Below are positions 1 through 11,639 of a stretch of 64,000 nt of DNA, piece after piece. The DNA lies in assembly GCF_910589235.1 (NCBI RefSeq), contig NC_060955.1, positions 20,525,058 through 20,589,057 on the forward strand, in the 5' to 3' direction. Source of the DNA: Vespa crabro. Its lineage: Eukaryota > Arthropoda > Insecta > Hymenoptera > Vespidae. The notes under the pieces were generated by a model that was given only the letters and a program-made list of their open reading frames with translations, searched no databases and had not been told where the DNA came from. A program made the position numbers and the translations under genes. Numbering within the stretch: position 1 is the first letter of the stretch; every line of letters starts with the position of its first letter.

Positions 1-120
1 AGAAGGAAAAAAAATGGAAGCAAAAGAATGCCTTTCGCCTCGGCTTCCGATCGACACGCACACGCGCGCGCAATTTGGGGCGCACGGCGAGGAGTTCGCG
101 CTTACGCACGCGTAGACCTA

Positions 121-125
121 GTGAG

Positions 126-170
<45 letters not shown>

Positions 171-199
171 ACGACAGGGAGAAAGAGCGATAGAGATAC

Positions 200-230
<31 letters not shown>

Positions 231-427
231 AAGAGAGAGATATGAGTATGTGTGCGCGTTCAATGAAGAGAGAGATAGAGAGAAAAAGAAAGAGAAAGAG
301 ACAGAAAGAGAGAGAGAGAGAGGAAAACAGTGAATTCGAACACACGCTCCGCGTCCTGTCAGCCGCCTGTCGTCGCTCCACGGATAGAGATGAGTAGATT
401 GGTGAGCAGATAGGGCGAGAGAAAGAA

Positions 428-479
<52 letters not shown>

Positions 480-480
480 A
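121..480. repeat. GA-rich simple-sequence block
   Basis: Almost continuous purine sequence of GA and GAAA units, with short unique breaks near 241-265 and 335-410. Open frames across it on both strands are only Arg/Glu or Ser/Leu repeat translations and are not genes. Confidence 0.95.
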
Positions 481-493
481 GAGAGGGAATGGA

Positions 494-854
494 AAAAAAC
501 AGAGATAGCCGGGGGTATTCAGAAGGTCCAAATCGAAAAATGAGATCTTGAAGGTATCTCTTCGATTTTACCGAGCTTTTTATACATATTTTTTTAATAA
601 TGTTTTTATTCACTATATATTTAGAGGTATTCTAGGTTACACTGTATGTAACTGATCGTAAGTTAAATCGTTTTGTATAGAAATAAAAAGAGATTTTGAT
701 GCGTGATCTAGAAAATTCGAATGCATTGTTGCAGTTGTAGCATCATTGTAGGATCATTACATTTTTGTCGATCGATCGAGATTATCTTGAAGCTCTTTCG
801 TGATCATTGTTAAGGAAATCTTTTCTTTTTTCCCTCTCTCTCCTTTTTTTATTT

Positions 855-855
<1 letters not shown>
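494..855. other. unique AT-rich noncoding sequence
   Basis: Mixed AT-rich sequence between the GA block and the poly-T tract. No open frame of complex composition, no RNA gene and no regulatory motif that I can support. Confidence 0.6.

Positions 856-893
<38 letters not shown>
856..893. repeat. 38-base poly-T tract
   Basis: Uninterrupted T run read directly from the sequence, preceded by T/C-rich sequence from 820. No body of a retroposed element and no target-site duplication was seen beside it, so it is called a mononucleotide repeat rather than a retrotransposon tail. Confidence 0.95.
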
Positions 894-2340
894 CTTAACG
901 TTTGGAAATTGTACAATAATCGGAACGGTTTAAAATATACAATTTGTAGAATCGTTGGTAAAAGGATTTGTGCCACTGGGCCACATTTTAAATGCACATT
1001 TATAATTTATTCGACTTCAAACAATATTTGTCACTTTTAATTTACATCCTAAATTGTTCCTATGATTGATGGCATATTATTATTTGCTATCATCGAGTAA
1101 TTTTAATGGATCTACTTAACTTTTCATCTGATGGATGTTTGTTGAAGAAGAACCGGCTAAATAATGAATTGTTTTTAACCACTAAGGATCTGTAAAACAT
1201 TTTAAATCCTAGAAAGAGTACGTCTATACCTGCAATTTTTATAATATGTACTTAACCTTTGGTTATCGCATGCAGAGACGCTAGCTTTTACCTGCTATTT
1301 AGGTATTGTATGATGTACAAAAGTGTTTAAATCTTTCATTATACCTGTATAATATAATCTCCGGATTTGTAATAATATATGTAAATATGAAGGAATGTTC
1401 ATTTACAATTCGTTAGAGTAGGGAAAATATATTTCTTTTGTCTTCTTGTTTCTTTTCTTCTTTTCTTTTTTTCTTTCCTTTTTTCTTTTCTTTTCTTCTT
1501 TTTTTTTTCTTCTATAAATTCATATAAATTCGAAATATACGTTTTAATGATTTTTTTATTACATTATAGTAAACTTTCTTTTTTCGAATTTTTTTCGAGA
1601 GTTTAAAACTTGTTCTGGACTCGTAAAAATTGGACCTTCAGAAAAAGTAATAGTAAGTAGACCTTAAAAATGCGCTCTAAAATATTCTAACAATGGGGGC
1701 TAATATTTCACTGACAGTAAAATGGGACCACGGGTTTGACAGGTTATAGTCTATATGATCGGTTTTAAACTCGCAATGAAGTGTTGTAAGACCTAAGTCT
1801 TTGAATTTTGTAACATTGGGGACATTTGGTGAAGGTTCTATACGAAGAAATGTTAGAGAAAAAGAAAGTGCAAAGATAAAGCTTACAGAAAGTGTATATT
1901 GGCAATTAAAGCCAGGATCGCTCTAGTTTTACGAAGTTTCAAGGTGACTTTGAAAGGTAACACAGTCATTACTTTATCACAAAACTTTTGGTACTCGGAC
2001 GTTGAAGATTCTTTGAAACCATGGTTTAAACTCAAGGTATGTACTTTGTATTTTTATAAATTTATTACTTAAATTATCAGGTAAGAAAATACTGACGGTA
2101 AGAAGAGAAGTCCTTTTGCCAACGATGATGCAATGCTCTCTTGTTCTTTGAAAAATATGCTCGTTTTTAGATACCTTGAAAGAAACATCATATATTTTCT
2201 TTATTTTCGTTACATTGTCTTCTTTAGAGCGTTAATGTATTATTTATAGAAAATATTTTTAAACGAGATATAATATAAATTAAACCCGAAACTGAAAATA
2301 ATTGACTAGAATATCCTCGAAGAATCATCTATTTCTACCA
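894..2340. other. unique AT-rich noncoding sequence
   Basis: About 1.4 kb of mostly non-repetitive sequence with one T/C-rich tract (about 1436-1512). The part from 1600 to 1920 has a higher share of complex words and could be an old element remnant or a functional noncoding stretch, but no terminal repeats or protein similarity were seen. No gene can be supported. Confidence 0.5.
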
Positions 2341-2344
2341 CAGG

Positions 2345-2566
2345 TCAAAACACGAGTAAGGGAGTCTTAGGTTGACTCCTTCGCAATCTAATCTCAGGCA
2401 ACACGAGCGACTCGTCGCGAAGAAGAACAGATCCGAAGTCTTTCGATGTTTTCCGAAAATATCTTCTTGTTTGTTGGAACGAGAAATAAATAAGACAGCT
2501 GCCGATAATCTCGTTAATCCAATGTCTCATGCGAAAGTAGAGTTCAAGTTGAGTCGGGGTAACTAA
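2345..2566. other. short unassigned open frames on both strands
   Basis: A 64-codon frame (+, 2372-2566) and a 61-codon frame (-, 2345-2530) overlap in repeat-free sequence. The predicted proteins show no motif I recognise. Frames of this size are expected by chance, and the two strands are equally open, so neither is called a gene. A near-palindromic stretch at about 2359-2382 (AAGGGAGTC facing GACTCCTT) lies at the left end. Confidence 0.15.
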
Positions 2567-2608
2567 CTTTATAATAGGAAACGTTTAAAAAGATTACTCT
2601 TATCGCAC

Positions 2609-2612
<4 letters not shown>

Positions 2613-2658
<46 letters not shown>

Positions 2659-2670
2659 TTATTTATTTAT
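2613..2670. repeat. (AT)n followed by (TTTA)n microsatellite
   Basis: About 21 AT units directly followed by four TTTA units. Confidence 0.95.
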
Positions 2671-2699
2671 CACATTAACGTCGTACACGAGTTGTGTCG

Positions 2700-3470
2700 T
2701 TGTTAGAAAAAAGCAATACGTAACGGTATTTCTTTTTGGGGATGTGTCCGTATATAACGTAAGTAAAGATGGCCAAATCTACCCCCAAAATCTGACCATT
2801 CGAAATCGAAAGCATTTTACATAGGGTGCATCGTTGCAGATTAAGTCGATATCTTGATTCGTTCTTTGTGGCATAACGGTTACTCGTGTTTTTTTTTCTT
2901 TTTCTTTTTTTTTCTTTTTCTTTTTTTTCTTTTTTTTTTTTTCTTCATAAGAAAAACTCGAAGAAGAGAGAAGAGGAAATTTCGTTATGTCGTAGAATCG
3001 ATCGTTCGTTCAAAGATAGCGATCCATACGTAGAATTTTTTCTAATCTAAATAAGTTTACGTATACGTCTCGTTGAAGATTTTAAGAATTTTCACAGAAG
3101 AAATCAACAGCTGGTTCTTGAAAAGGTTCGTTGTATGCATTCGAGAGAACGGTAACCACTTTGAATGATCAAAAGAAAAAAAAAAATCTTATAAACCGAA
3201 TTTAAGTAGGAAACAAATATTTTTTTTTTACTTAACCGTTTCCGTTTCGTATGAACGTGAAAGGAAAAAAGAAAAAACAAGTTGAAATTCTTTTTCAAAT
3301 ATATCCCATATACTGTTTTTGGATGATATCACGACTTTGGTGATAAGATTTTCGACACTAATTACAATTTACAAAGTCAAGATTAATGTATTCGAAAGAA
3401 CGAAGTTCTAATGTTGAAGATCAATTTCTATCAAGATTGATATAATGTTTTTATATGACGTCTTGTTAGT
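2700..3470. other. AT-rich noncoding sequence with a T/C tract
   Basis: Contains a pyrimidine tract (about 2889-2945) and otherwise unremarkable AT-rich sequence. A minus-strand frame at 3104-3298 translates low-complexity sequence rich in Phe and Lys and is not credible as a gene. Confidence 0.6.
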
Positions 3471-3473
3471 TTC

Positions 3474-3505
3474 TAATCATCGATCTAATTAATCATCGAC
3501 TTAAT
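3474..3505. repeat. tandem 16-bp duplication rich in TAAT cores
   Basis: Two adjacent copies, TAATCATCGATCTAAT (3474-3489) and TAATCATCGACTTAAT (3490-3505), differ at two positions. Each unit starts and ends with a TAAT core and TTAATTAG follows. Homeodomain proteins generally bind TAAT; occupancy here is inference. Confidence 0.7.
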
Positions 3506-3617
3506 TAGTAAGTGTTTACAAGCATTGTTGTCGTACGAGATAAGGATGAAATCTATTGGAGTTATTTGGATATTGAACAAAGCGACAATTCGTCTTTTTC
3601 ATCAAAGTATTTGTGAC

Positions 3618-3619
<2 letters not shown>

Positions 3620-3678
<59 letters not shown>
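3620..3678. repeat. (TA)n microsatellite
   Basis: About 59 bp of TA repeat with one TTTA interruption near 3663-3668. The apparent Tyr/Ile open frame across it is a repeat artefact. Confidence 0.95.
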
Positions 3679-3679
3679 A

Positions 3680-4430
3680 GTTTCGATTTCTTCTTTTTTT
3701 AAAAACCCATCAAAATCTTTCTTTTCGTTCGTGCTACGCCGAAGCTCGTTATAAATGTTTAATTATCGAACATCAATAGCGGCTAATGGTCTAGACAGAT
3801 AATACGCCGGACCAAAAGAGCCTGCCGTTTCTGCATTAATTCGATGTTCGCCCACTGTCGAACATGTGGCGTGCGAATAGAGTTGAGACACGGCGGCCGA
3901 CGTACCAGCTGCTGTAAAAAGAGGAAGAACCTTCCTTTTTCTTTCACCCTTTTCTTCCACCCCCTATTTCGTCACTTTTTATTCGAAAATAGTCGTTCTC
4001 AAATCCGAGAATTTCGATCGATAATCAAACTACTTTTAATCTACGACAGAATCATATATTCTCCCTTATTCACGTTCAATTAATTCGAACACTTGGTTTT
4101 TAATATGACGTTGTAATTGCAATTGTGTTAAAAAAAAGAAGAAGAAGAAGAAGAAAAAAATAAAAACTAAAAGAAATAAAACAAATAAATAAATAAATAA
4201 AGAACACTTTTTCTTAATCCTCATTCACATATATCCATTTGTGAAAAGTGTATCCATTTTATTTAGTCGATATCTTGGTTCGAATTGTCGAGTCTTTCAC
4301 GTTCTCTTTCGTAAAATATTAACAATAAAAAGATTTTTCTGTGAGTTTACGTAACGTTGTGCTTTAAGCGGATAGACGGCACCCTTACTTTTTTCTTTGT
4401 CCCTTAGAAAGAGAAAAAGAAAGGAAGATA
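3680..4430. other. noncoding sequence, short GC-richer patch
   Basis: The part at 3780-3930 is GC-richer and open on both strands (65 and 79 codons), with no recognised motif. From 4120 to 4200 it becomes A-rich (AAG and AAAT units). No gene supported. Confidence 0.5.
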
Positions 4431-4500
4431 GAGAGTGAAAGAGAGAGAGAGAGAAAGAGAGAGAGAGAAAGAAAAAGAAAAAGAAAAAGAAAAAGAGAAA
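4431..4500. repeat. GA / GAAAAA repeat tract
   Basis: Purine tract grading from GA units to GAAAAA units. Confidence 0.9.
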
Positions 4501-4599
4501 TCTTTTCGCTCGCCATTTCCGATTAAACGGAGGAACCTTTAGGACAGTATCGAGATGAAAAAGAGGAAAGAAGAGAGGAGGGTTGAGAAACGGTTGCAA

Positions 4600-4770
4600 G
4601 CAGGAAAAATGGATTGACGCTTGTATGGTTGGTCAGCGCATCTGGTCGTAGAGTAGATCGCACGCGATTCGTAGTGGATTTCATCGAGACCGGACTCCTA
4701 GGTTACAAGGGGGCTGCTTTTGCATCGACCGATGGTCAGTAACCTCCTTTAATAAATAACGAAACAGAAT
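4600..4770. other. repeat-free island, candidate conserved noncoding element
   Basis: Complex sequence of balanced composition between a purine tract and a poly-T-rich segment, with no long open frame. An inverted pair AGGTTAC (4700-4706) and GTAACCT (4739-4745) flanks a 32-base segment with an octamer-like TTTTGCAT. Its abrupt contrast with the flanks suggests constraint, but conservation cannot be tested here. It could equally be ordinary unique sequence. Confidence 0.3.
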
Positions 4771-4858
4771 CGATCCCTGAGGGACGCGCGAGACACGTCG
4801 TCGTTTCTGTTTTTTATTTTTTTTTTTTTTCTTCTCAGGATTATTTGTCGAGGATCCG

Positions 4859-4880
4859 CGATCGATCGATCGATCGATCG
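4859..4880. repeat. (CGAT)n perfect self-complementary tract
   Basis: Twenty-two bases of CGAT repeat (five units plus CG), which reads identically on both strands. Confidence 0.95.
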
Positions 4881-5156
4881 GGGATAAAGAAAGAACGACA
4901 TCTTCGATGAGACAAGAATTATTCGCGATGTATCACTGTCCGATTAACGTTCGTCTTGTGTTTGCGACATCCATTCTAGTTGCCTCTATTTTAAACTGTG
5001 TTTGCTAATCGAGCCGTGTTCTTGGGATACCTACACCAATCGTCGAATGATCTTTATTTACATCGGATAAATGGATTATAAAGTATAAAATATAGAGACT
5101 TGCGAAAGATGAAATATAATATATTCAGATGACATTCATATACATTTTTTTTTTTT

Positions 5157-5452
<296 letters not shown>

Positions 5453-5455
5453 ATT

Positions 5456-7640
5456 ATTTCACGTTAAATCAATTTCTCGGTCAAACGTTCTTTTTTCCTT
5501 CCTCCAAATGCACTTTCATCGATTTGACGATTGTACGTATATCAATCCCTTGTATTCATGAGAAACAAGATCTTTAAAGGAAAACGTATGCATCAGAGAA
5601 AAGATCGCGATTAGATATTCTGGATATTCTGTCTCTTTCCATATACCTCTTCGTTCTTTTTCTTTCTTTCTCTTTTCTTTTTTCTTTTTTTTTTTTTTTA
5701 TGGGTAACGTGCTCCACCGTAACAAGGGCCTAACAGAGCTGTCAATCCGTCGATAAATTGAATGGCGGACCTAAAACCACCCTACATTCCCCAAGCCACC
5801 CTTCACCCCCTTTCATCGAAGTACCGCGTACTCTTACACCCCATCGAGGACGTTGCCGGTGGTGGCGGTGGCGGCGGACCGAGGTTCGCACGATATTTTT
5901 TTGCCCTACAAAAATGTCTATCTCTGCGTCTGACGTGTGATTTTCTGCTCGTCCTTGCGAAGGGCTTTAAGGAAGTGGAAAACTGACCGAGCGCGCGTAT
6001 CTAACAGTTCTTTTTTTTTTATTTCATTTTTTTTTCATTTCTCTTTTCCCCTAACTATACTTCGATACGTATTTCATCCGACAAATATGAAATATTTTTA
6101 TAATATATTATTATATTAATCGTAATCATTAATTTCTAAGAGAGTACAATTATAGATTCGAAGTACGAAGTTTCTTTAAGATTTTTATTGAAATAAATAA
6201 GTGCTCCTGCACGTGGATACCTGTAAAAGTATATAGTATCATTTCTTTCCTCTAGTATTTTCATTTTCGAATAAGGGCAACTCGAAATGAGGTAGAAAGT
6301 AGACGATATATAAGAGAAATTCGCTTTCGAAGGGGGTTTATCGAAGCGATGAGAGAGAATGTAAGGGAGAAAAAGAGAAAGGGGAAGAGGAAAGAGTGGA
6401 AGGATGAAGAGAGAGTTGGTCGACCCTACGCGATCCGCGGCTGTCTTTCCGCACACACGAACAAATCCCCTCGTTTTTGGATTTTCGGGTAAAACTGGAT
6501 GGTAAAGGGGAGGTTGGTGAGTAATTCGAGGCGGGCTCCTACACTGGGCTCGTACGATGGGCTTGCCCTTTCGAATCTCGTACACCCTTCACCACTCTCC
6601 TCCACCCCCGTAGCGCGCAATCTCTCCCTCCATGTATGGCAGGTTTGACCAATATTTCTGAAGGGTGAGGTAAAAGAGAATAGGAGCAGAGCAACTAATT
6701 CGTCCGAGGCGCGACGCTGCAGCTGCAATGGCGTCGATACGTTCGAACGAGAGGGGTTGCAAAATGAATCGAAAAGAGTTGCCGAATTATTACGATGGAA
6801 AATTTCGTTAAAATATAAATTAAAAGATTCGTTAAAATATCTTCTAGTAATGATATTTTAAATAAATAAAAATGAAACGTCGACAAGTCATTGTAATTCG
6901 ACGTTTTTTCTTTTATTTCTTCCCTTTTCTTATCTTTCTTCTTTAACTTTTTCTTTTTTTTTTTTGTTCTTTTTTTCATCCCTTTCGCAAATTATTATTA
7001 TTATTATTGCATACGTCATTAATATTTGTCTTATTTCGATTAAGTATAATCATTTTGAAAGATATTGCAATAATTTACAAATGGCATTTCATAATGATAC
7101 GCGTCAATGACCTCAAGCCTTATCCACGCTCTAATGGCACGTCGAGCTTCCTAACGATGATGGACAAATTCTTTCCGTTTCGTATTATTCCTCTGATTAT
7201 CCTACGGCTCGAAGTATTATTAGACGTATGTATGTACTTGCATCTATAGAGAATTGCATTGAATGGCACGTACGCGCGGCGCTGCACGATGTACAGTAAA
7301 TATTAAATATATGACGACTGTCGGAAACTCGTCAATGAAACTCGAATTCGACATATCGAAAGTTCTTGGAAGAGACAGAAAAGAATGAGAATCGAATTTT
7401 GGGAGATGCGACACGACCATCATTGGTACGACTTTGTTACAAGAAATAGGAAGAAAAAAAAAAAAAAAAGAAAATAGAAGACAGCGTACATTTGACAGTT
7501 CATGAAACGAACTTTACCTTTGACTGTCTTCTCCCTTCTTGCCAATCTGAAAACTTCCATGACGATATTCTACGATTCTATTCTCGTGCATAAGTCAGGT
7601 TAATGTCGAGGCTTCGCATGCATTCTCCCATCTGAGATCG
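5456..7640. other. noncoding sequence with T/C tracts and no recognised gene
   Basis: Holds T/C tracts at about 5656-5699, 6011-6050 and 6905-6978. A GC-richer patch at 5758-5990 includes a GGTGGC run near 5858-5877. A mixed region at 6420-6730 is open for about 100-149 codons on the minus strand, with no identifiable domain and low-complexity ends. The segment 7100-7330 is unique. Nothing is strong enough to call a gene. Confidence 0.5.
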
Positions 7641-7706
7641 TGCGTCAAAATAACGGACATCGATTTTGTTTCGTTCTTTCTACTTGGGCGAGATATCTTT
7701 TGTTGA

Positions 7707-7719
7707 GGGTCAAAGGTCA
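7707..7719 (+). promoter_or_regulatory. DR1-type nuclear-receptor response element
   Basis: GGGTCAAAGGTCA is two direct half-sites (RGGTCA, AGGTCA) separated by one base. DR1 elements are the preferred sites of HNF4 homodimers and of RXR/USP heterodimers. The surrounding 7640-7800 is repeat-free. A match this good is expected about 0.015 times in a random 64-kb window counting both strands, assuming even base composition. Function is inferred. Confidence 0.4.
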
Positions 7720-7824
7720 CTTATGGTCGAACTCGTTTCATCAATGTCCCTTTTTTGTTCCCAACTCGTCGTCATTGACTCGTTTAAATTTTGCCGTGTA
7801 TCTATCTATGTACATGTACACTTA

Positions 7825-7825
7825 C

Positions 7826-7872
<47 letters not shown>
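7825..7872. repeat. (TACA)n to (TA)n compound microsatellite
   Basis: TACA units grade into a TA array. The Tyr/Ile frames across it are artefacts. Confidence 0.95.
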
Positions 7873-7874
<2 letters not shown>

Positions 7875-9080
7875 ACATACGATACATACTTGAACATTTC
7901 TTTTTTTTTCCTTTTCTAGCGATTCGGGAAAGAAAACACAACTCGATGGTCCGTGACAGTGACGAGCCGTTTGAAAAAATGTGAGTCTGGTAAAGCGGAC
8001 GAGCTCGATACGACATCGACGATAATGGACGTCGCGCGTCCTCCGAGAAACGACTTTCGATCTCGTCACTTTTTACCACCGACCACCATGCGATTCCTTC
8101 TTTCGCATTGGCGGTTCTTCGATCGAAATGAAAAAATAATCGAAGGTATTCCGTAGAGCTCGAACTCGTTCGATTACGTCGATGTCCCTTTCGAATGGCT
8201 ATGTGCGGTCTGTGAATTTTCCTCTTTTCTTTTTTTATTTTTTTGTCTCCGCTTATTTCTTTCTCATCGATCTTATTATTATAGGAATAAGAATTTTCTT
8301 TTTTCCTCGTTTTTTTTTTGCTTTTCACATTTTATGATATTATAGTATGTATCTTATGATATATAAGTACCCATCTAAGTTGTCAGATTTAAAAATGATA
8401 AAACTTGAATTATCTATTTCTTATCTTTTCTTTTTTCTTTTTTATTATTTTTTTCATTTTTTTTTTTTTTTGCACAGAACAGAACCGACGTTATAAATTA
8501 AGACTCCATCGCGATTGGTCTGAACGTTTGGTTAAATTTATGTATCGTTACTATATATCGTTACTATACAGGTGCATGTTATTCTCGAATGCATCTTCGC
8601 CGAAATTAATAACACATTTCGATCGAGATCTCGATAACACGTTCTTGAACAAGGTGTAATTGTTTTGCCATGGATTTTATGGCTCAATCGATCGGCAAAC
8701 TATGATGAATGTCGTTGCCTCCGGTTCGCAAACGATGCTTGTGTGGTCCACCCTCGAATCTTTATTTCTTTCGTTCTTTCATCCTCCTCCTCTTTTTCCT
8801 CCTCCTCCTCTTCCTCTTCCTCTACTCTTTCTCCTCTTTATCCACTTCTTCGACCCTTCTCCTTTTTTTCTTTTTATTCTCTTTTTTTTTGCACCCTCGA
8901 ATCGGACCTCGCGGTTTCATTGTCACAGTTCTATCGGAAAAATGTGAACCGTCTGACGAAAACGACACGGTTGATTTAATTTCTCGCCGATTTGGATTTT
9001 CGAGTGGATCTACGTGACTCGTATGACCGCTGAAGGGTCCTGTGGTTTTCGACTTTTCTTCGTGAGTTTTCTCTTTTCGA
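7873..9080. other. noncoding sequence with pyrimidine tracts
   Basis: Begins with unique CpG-containing sequence (7920-8200), open on both strands for 60-170 codons but without recognised domains. T-rich tracts follow at about 8221-8320 and 8412-8472. A CTC/TTC-rich stretch at about 8772-8890 causes three overlapping Ser/Leu/Phe frames. No gene can be supported. Confidence 0.5.
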
Positions 9081-9083
9081 GGC

Positions 9084-9106
9084 CCTTACGATCGTTAATC
9101 GTAAGG
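9084..9106. other. short perfect stem-loop
   Basis: CCTTACGAT (9084-9092), loop CGTTA, ATCGTAAGG (9098-9106). Nine-base arms of this kind are expected several times by chance in 64 kb, so no function is claimed. Confidence 0.5.
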
Positions 9107-9156
9107 CGTTGAATGATGTGACAAGTTCGTTCATCGTTTAACACTTTCGGTTATAA

Positions 9157-9190
9157 AAGAGAGAAAGAGAGAGAGGGAGAGAGAAAGGGA
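9157..9190. repeat. GA-rich tract
   Basis: GA and GAAA units read directly. Confidence 0.9.
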
Positions 9191-10296
9191 ATAAAAGATA
9201 TTGATTTGATTTTATTTCATAAGAGAAATGTGCTTTCATTGAAAACAGGAAAGAATCGGATAAGATTAATTCGTTGCTTTTGATTCGCGATAATAAAATT
9301 ACAGGGATCGCCGCATTCCATTTCACAGGAGGACACTGCTCGATTCACGGCAGAAGCGCGTAGGTGGTCAGGTAACGTGTGTTAACTCATGCATGACGCA
9401 AAAGTTACTTTTATTTATATTCCAAAAGAAGGATACCTTGTCAGACCGCCTCTCTCCATCCACGTCGTGCCTCCGTTCTTATAGTTTTTCGCATGGACGC
9501 ACCTCAAGTGGTGCCTCTTCTCGCGACAGCCAGAGAACGAGAAAGATAGAAAGAGAAAAAGAGATAGATAGAGAAGGAGAAAGAATGAGCTGAAGAGAGT
9601 CGGGATACTCGTGCAGCTGCACAATCGTCGCCCACGGCGCAAGGTTCATTTAACTTTGCAAATACACAACTCTTTAACATTGTGTCGCGTTAAACGTCCT
9701 TCTGGCATGCCTCTAATGGACATTGACAAATGGTCTCGAAGAATTCTACAAGAAGGCTCCACGCTTCTATGCTTTTGTAATTCAAAGCTTGGTATCGGTA
9801 ACTGGATAATTCTTTGGAAGTAGGTGCATTCACCTTGCACTCTCACGAATGCGCGACTTCCTACTTCATTCTATGGACTACGAGAAAATACTATTTTAAC
9901 ATGGCGCGATTAACATCGACCTGAAGAGGATGCAAGGATCTAACGTTAGTTATACATATATCAACGTTTGCCATCTTTCAACCTACGCATGAAATTCATT
10001 TTTCTTTTTTGTCTTAAAGAATTTACGGACAATTGCTCGTCGTTCAGATACGTTTAGTTTATGCCCGTCACGATTGGGAAGGAACATACTTCGGAAATAC
10101 ACTTAACGAGAAAAGGAATGTATAAGAGCGATAAAGAGGCGGAGGGTGTTCTCGTGAAAAAAAAAAAGAAAAAGGTCTTTCTCGAGGAAAGTAAAGGTTC
10201 GCGTTTGGTGGGTTCTCCGATGGCTTACGCTTTCGTTTCGACTCGTCCTGCTTTAAGGTTCCTTCATCCTCCCCCTCCTCTGACTCCTCCTTCTCT
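9191..10296. other. unique noncoding sequence with one GA tract
   Basis: Contains a GA/GATA tract at about 9537-9590 and otherwise repeat-poor sequence (9600-10060). Frames of 60-75 codons occur on both strands at similar density. A plus-strand frame at 10061-10567 is 168 codons long, but its middle is a Pro-rich reading of the CTC repeat and the rest shows no domain, so it is not called. Confidence 0.45.
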
Positions 10297-10325
10297 TCCT
10301 CCTCCTCCTCCTCCTCCTCCTCCTC
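10297..10325. repeat. (CTC)n trinucleotide repeat
   Basis: About nine CTC units within a longer CT/CCT-rich stretch from 10262. It reads as poly-Pro or poly-Glu in different frames, which explains the frames here. Confidence 0.95.
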
Positions 10326-10712
10326 TGACGGGGTGCACACGAGCTTCACACATGCGAAGGATCCACGCGACCAGCAACAGGCTGCTCCTTCTTTCCTTTC
10401 TCCCGGCCGTCCCAAGACACGAAGGCGACCGTTGTTCGTGCCAATGGATCATTTTATTGCGTCCGTGCTCCCGGAAGCAGAAACCCAAGCGACTCTCTGG
10501 ACGAGTCGCACACACTAGAAACGGTTATTGCGTCCTCATTCGACTTTTCTTCGTCCTCTCGAACTAGATCCTTCCTCGTACGTACCTACATGGATCCTTT
10601 TACTAAGATCCGCCAAAAGGAGATGCGACGCGACGTCTAGACGCGAAAAACTTCAAACGTACCCGACCACTTTTCTTTACTTTTTCCAAATAGTAAAGCA
10701 GCTTGGAAAAAG

Positions 10713-10799
10713 TTTTTTTTTTTTTTTTTTCTTTCCTTTTTGTTTCTCTTTTTTTTCTTTCCCCACTCCCCCCTCCTCCCTTCCCCTCTCCTCCCCTTT
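10713..10799. repeat. 87-bp polypyrimidine tract
   Basis: Starts as poly-T, passes through T/C mixtures and ends as C-rich CCCCTCC units, with only two purines (G at 10742, A at 10765). Long polypurine-polypyrimidine duplexes can form triplex DNA; that is general knowledge, not shown here. Confidence 0.9.
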
Positions 10800-11395
10800 G
10801 AAAGAGTCACAAGTGGCCGCATGGATCATGTCGAAAAATCTTTGAGAGACTAAAACAGAACACTACTACTCGATCGATCCTCTCTTCCCGCTCACACTCC
10901 TTCTTCCATTGCCGGCAAAATGACAAGAAAGATAAAAAGCGAGCGACAAAGAGAAAAAGAGAGTTAGAGAAAATGTGCCGCTTTCGAGAGGACACTCAAG
11001 TAACTTGCTGCTCATCGGATGGAGCGAGCTATCTTCTCTCGCGAGTCTCCAGCGCGAATAAGGAGACGAGATTCCAGTGGTTTGCGGTCTTTCACTTTTG
11101 TTGCTCGCCGGCAAAGAGACGATTGCCAGCTCCGATCGTAAATGATACCACGATCTTAACGCGCACGGTTACCATTGCAATTTCTAGCTTCGCGGAAAGT
11201 TCGAAGGAATCCTTTTTTTTTTTTTTTTTTTTCTTAAGTTTACGTTTATGTAAAAATATTGAATTTTTCATTTCTTTCTTCTTTTCGCTTTATTTTTCTT
11301 TATCTTTATTTCTTCTTTTTTTTTTTTTTTTTACGTTTCTTTATCTTCCACAATGATTCCCATCAACGAAATCGTTGATAGAGATATCGATATTT
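10800..11395. other. unique sequence ending in poly-T tracts
   Basis: The part 10970-11200 is balanced, repeat-free sequence, open on both strands (82 and 127 codons) with no recognised domain. Poly-T-rich tracts lie at about 11211-11233 and 11266-11333. Confidence 0.45.
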
Positions 11396-11630
11396 GTCTC
11401 GTTCTATGAGTCTAAAGCAGGTGTTAGACACAAAGCTATCATTGTGTCGGCTTTAAAATCGCCCACGCGCCCTGAATCTCCGATCTCGGAGATCTTCGTG
11501 TCCTCGCATCGCGATCAGAGGCTCGGCATAATTTTCTTCGATGCTCGTAACAGCCTGTACGATCTATTGTACGACGTGACGTTTCATCGTGGCGTAACAA
11601 CTGGATTTGGAGCTCGAGGAATCGCTTTTT
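11396..11630. other. repeat-free island with nested inverted repeats
   Basis: GACACAA (11427-11433) faces TTGTGTC (11442-11448) across eight bases. The outer words TAAAGC and GCTTTA, just beyond on each side, also pair. A second inverted pair, ATCTCCGA/TCGGAGAT, lies at 11476-11493 with a 2-base spacer. The ACAA/TTGT cores resemble HMG-box (Sox) half-sites and CAGGTG is an E-box. A plus-strand frame (11375-11683) is open but ends in low-complexity Phe codons and matches nothing I know. Confidence 0.35.
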
Positions 11631-11639
11631 TCTATCTTT

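Noticed and set aside
28..613. Several open frames rich in Arg-Glu or Ser-Leu
   Set aside because: They read GA/CT repeats in different phases on both strands. The same applies at 14.8, 17.0, 25.0-25.3, 27.5, 36.8-37.1 and 56.0 kb.
4700..4745. Inverted AGGTTAC/GTAACCT pair as a microRNA precursor
   Set aside because: Only seven bases pair, with a 32-base loop; too short for a precursor, and no insect microRNA sequence I know matches.
10061..10567. 168-codon plus-strand frame with a proline run
   Set aside because: The proline run is the CTC repeat; the rest shows no motif and the opposite strand is equally open.
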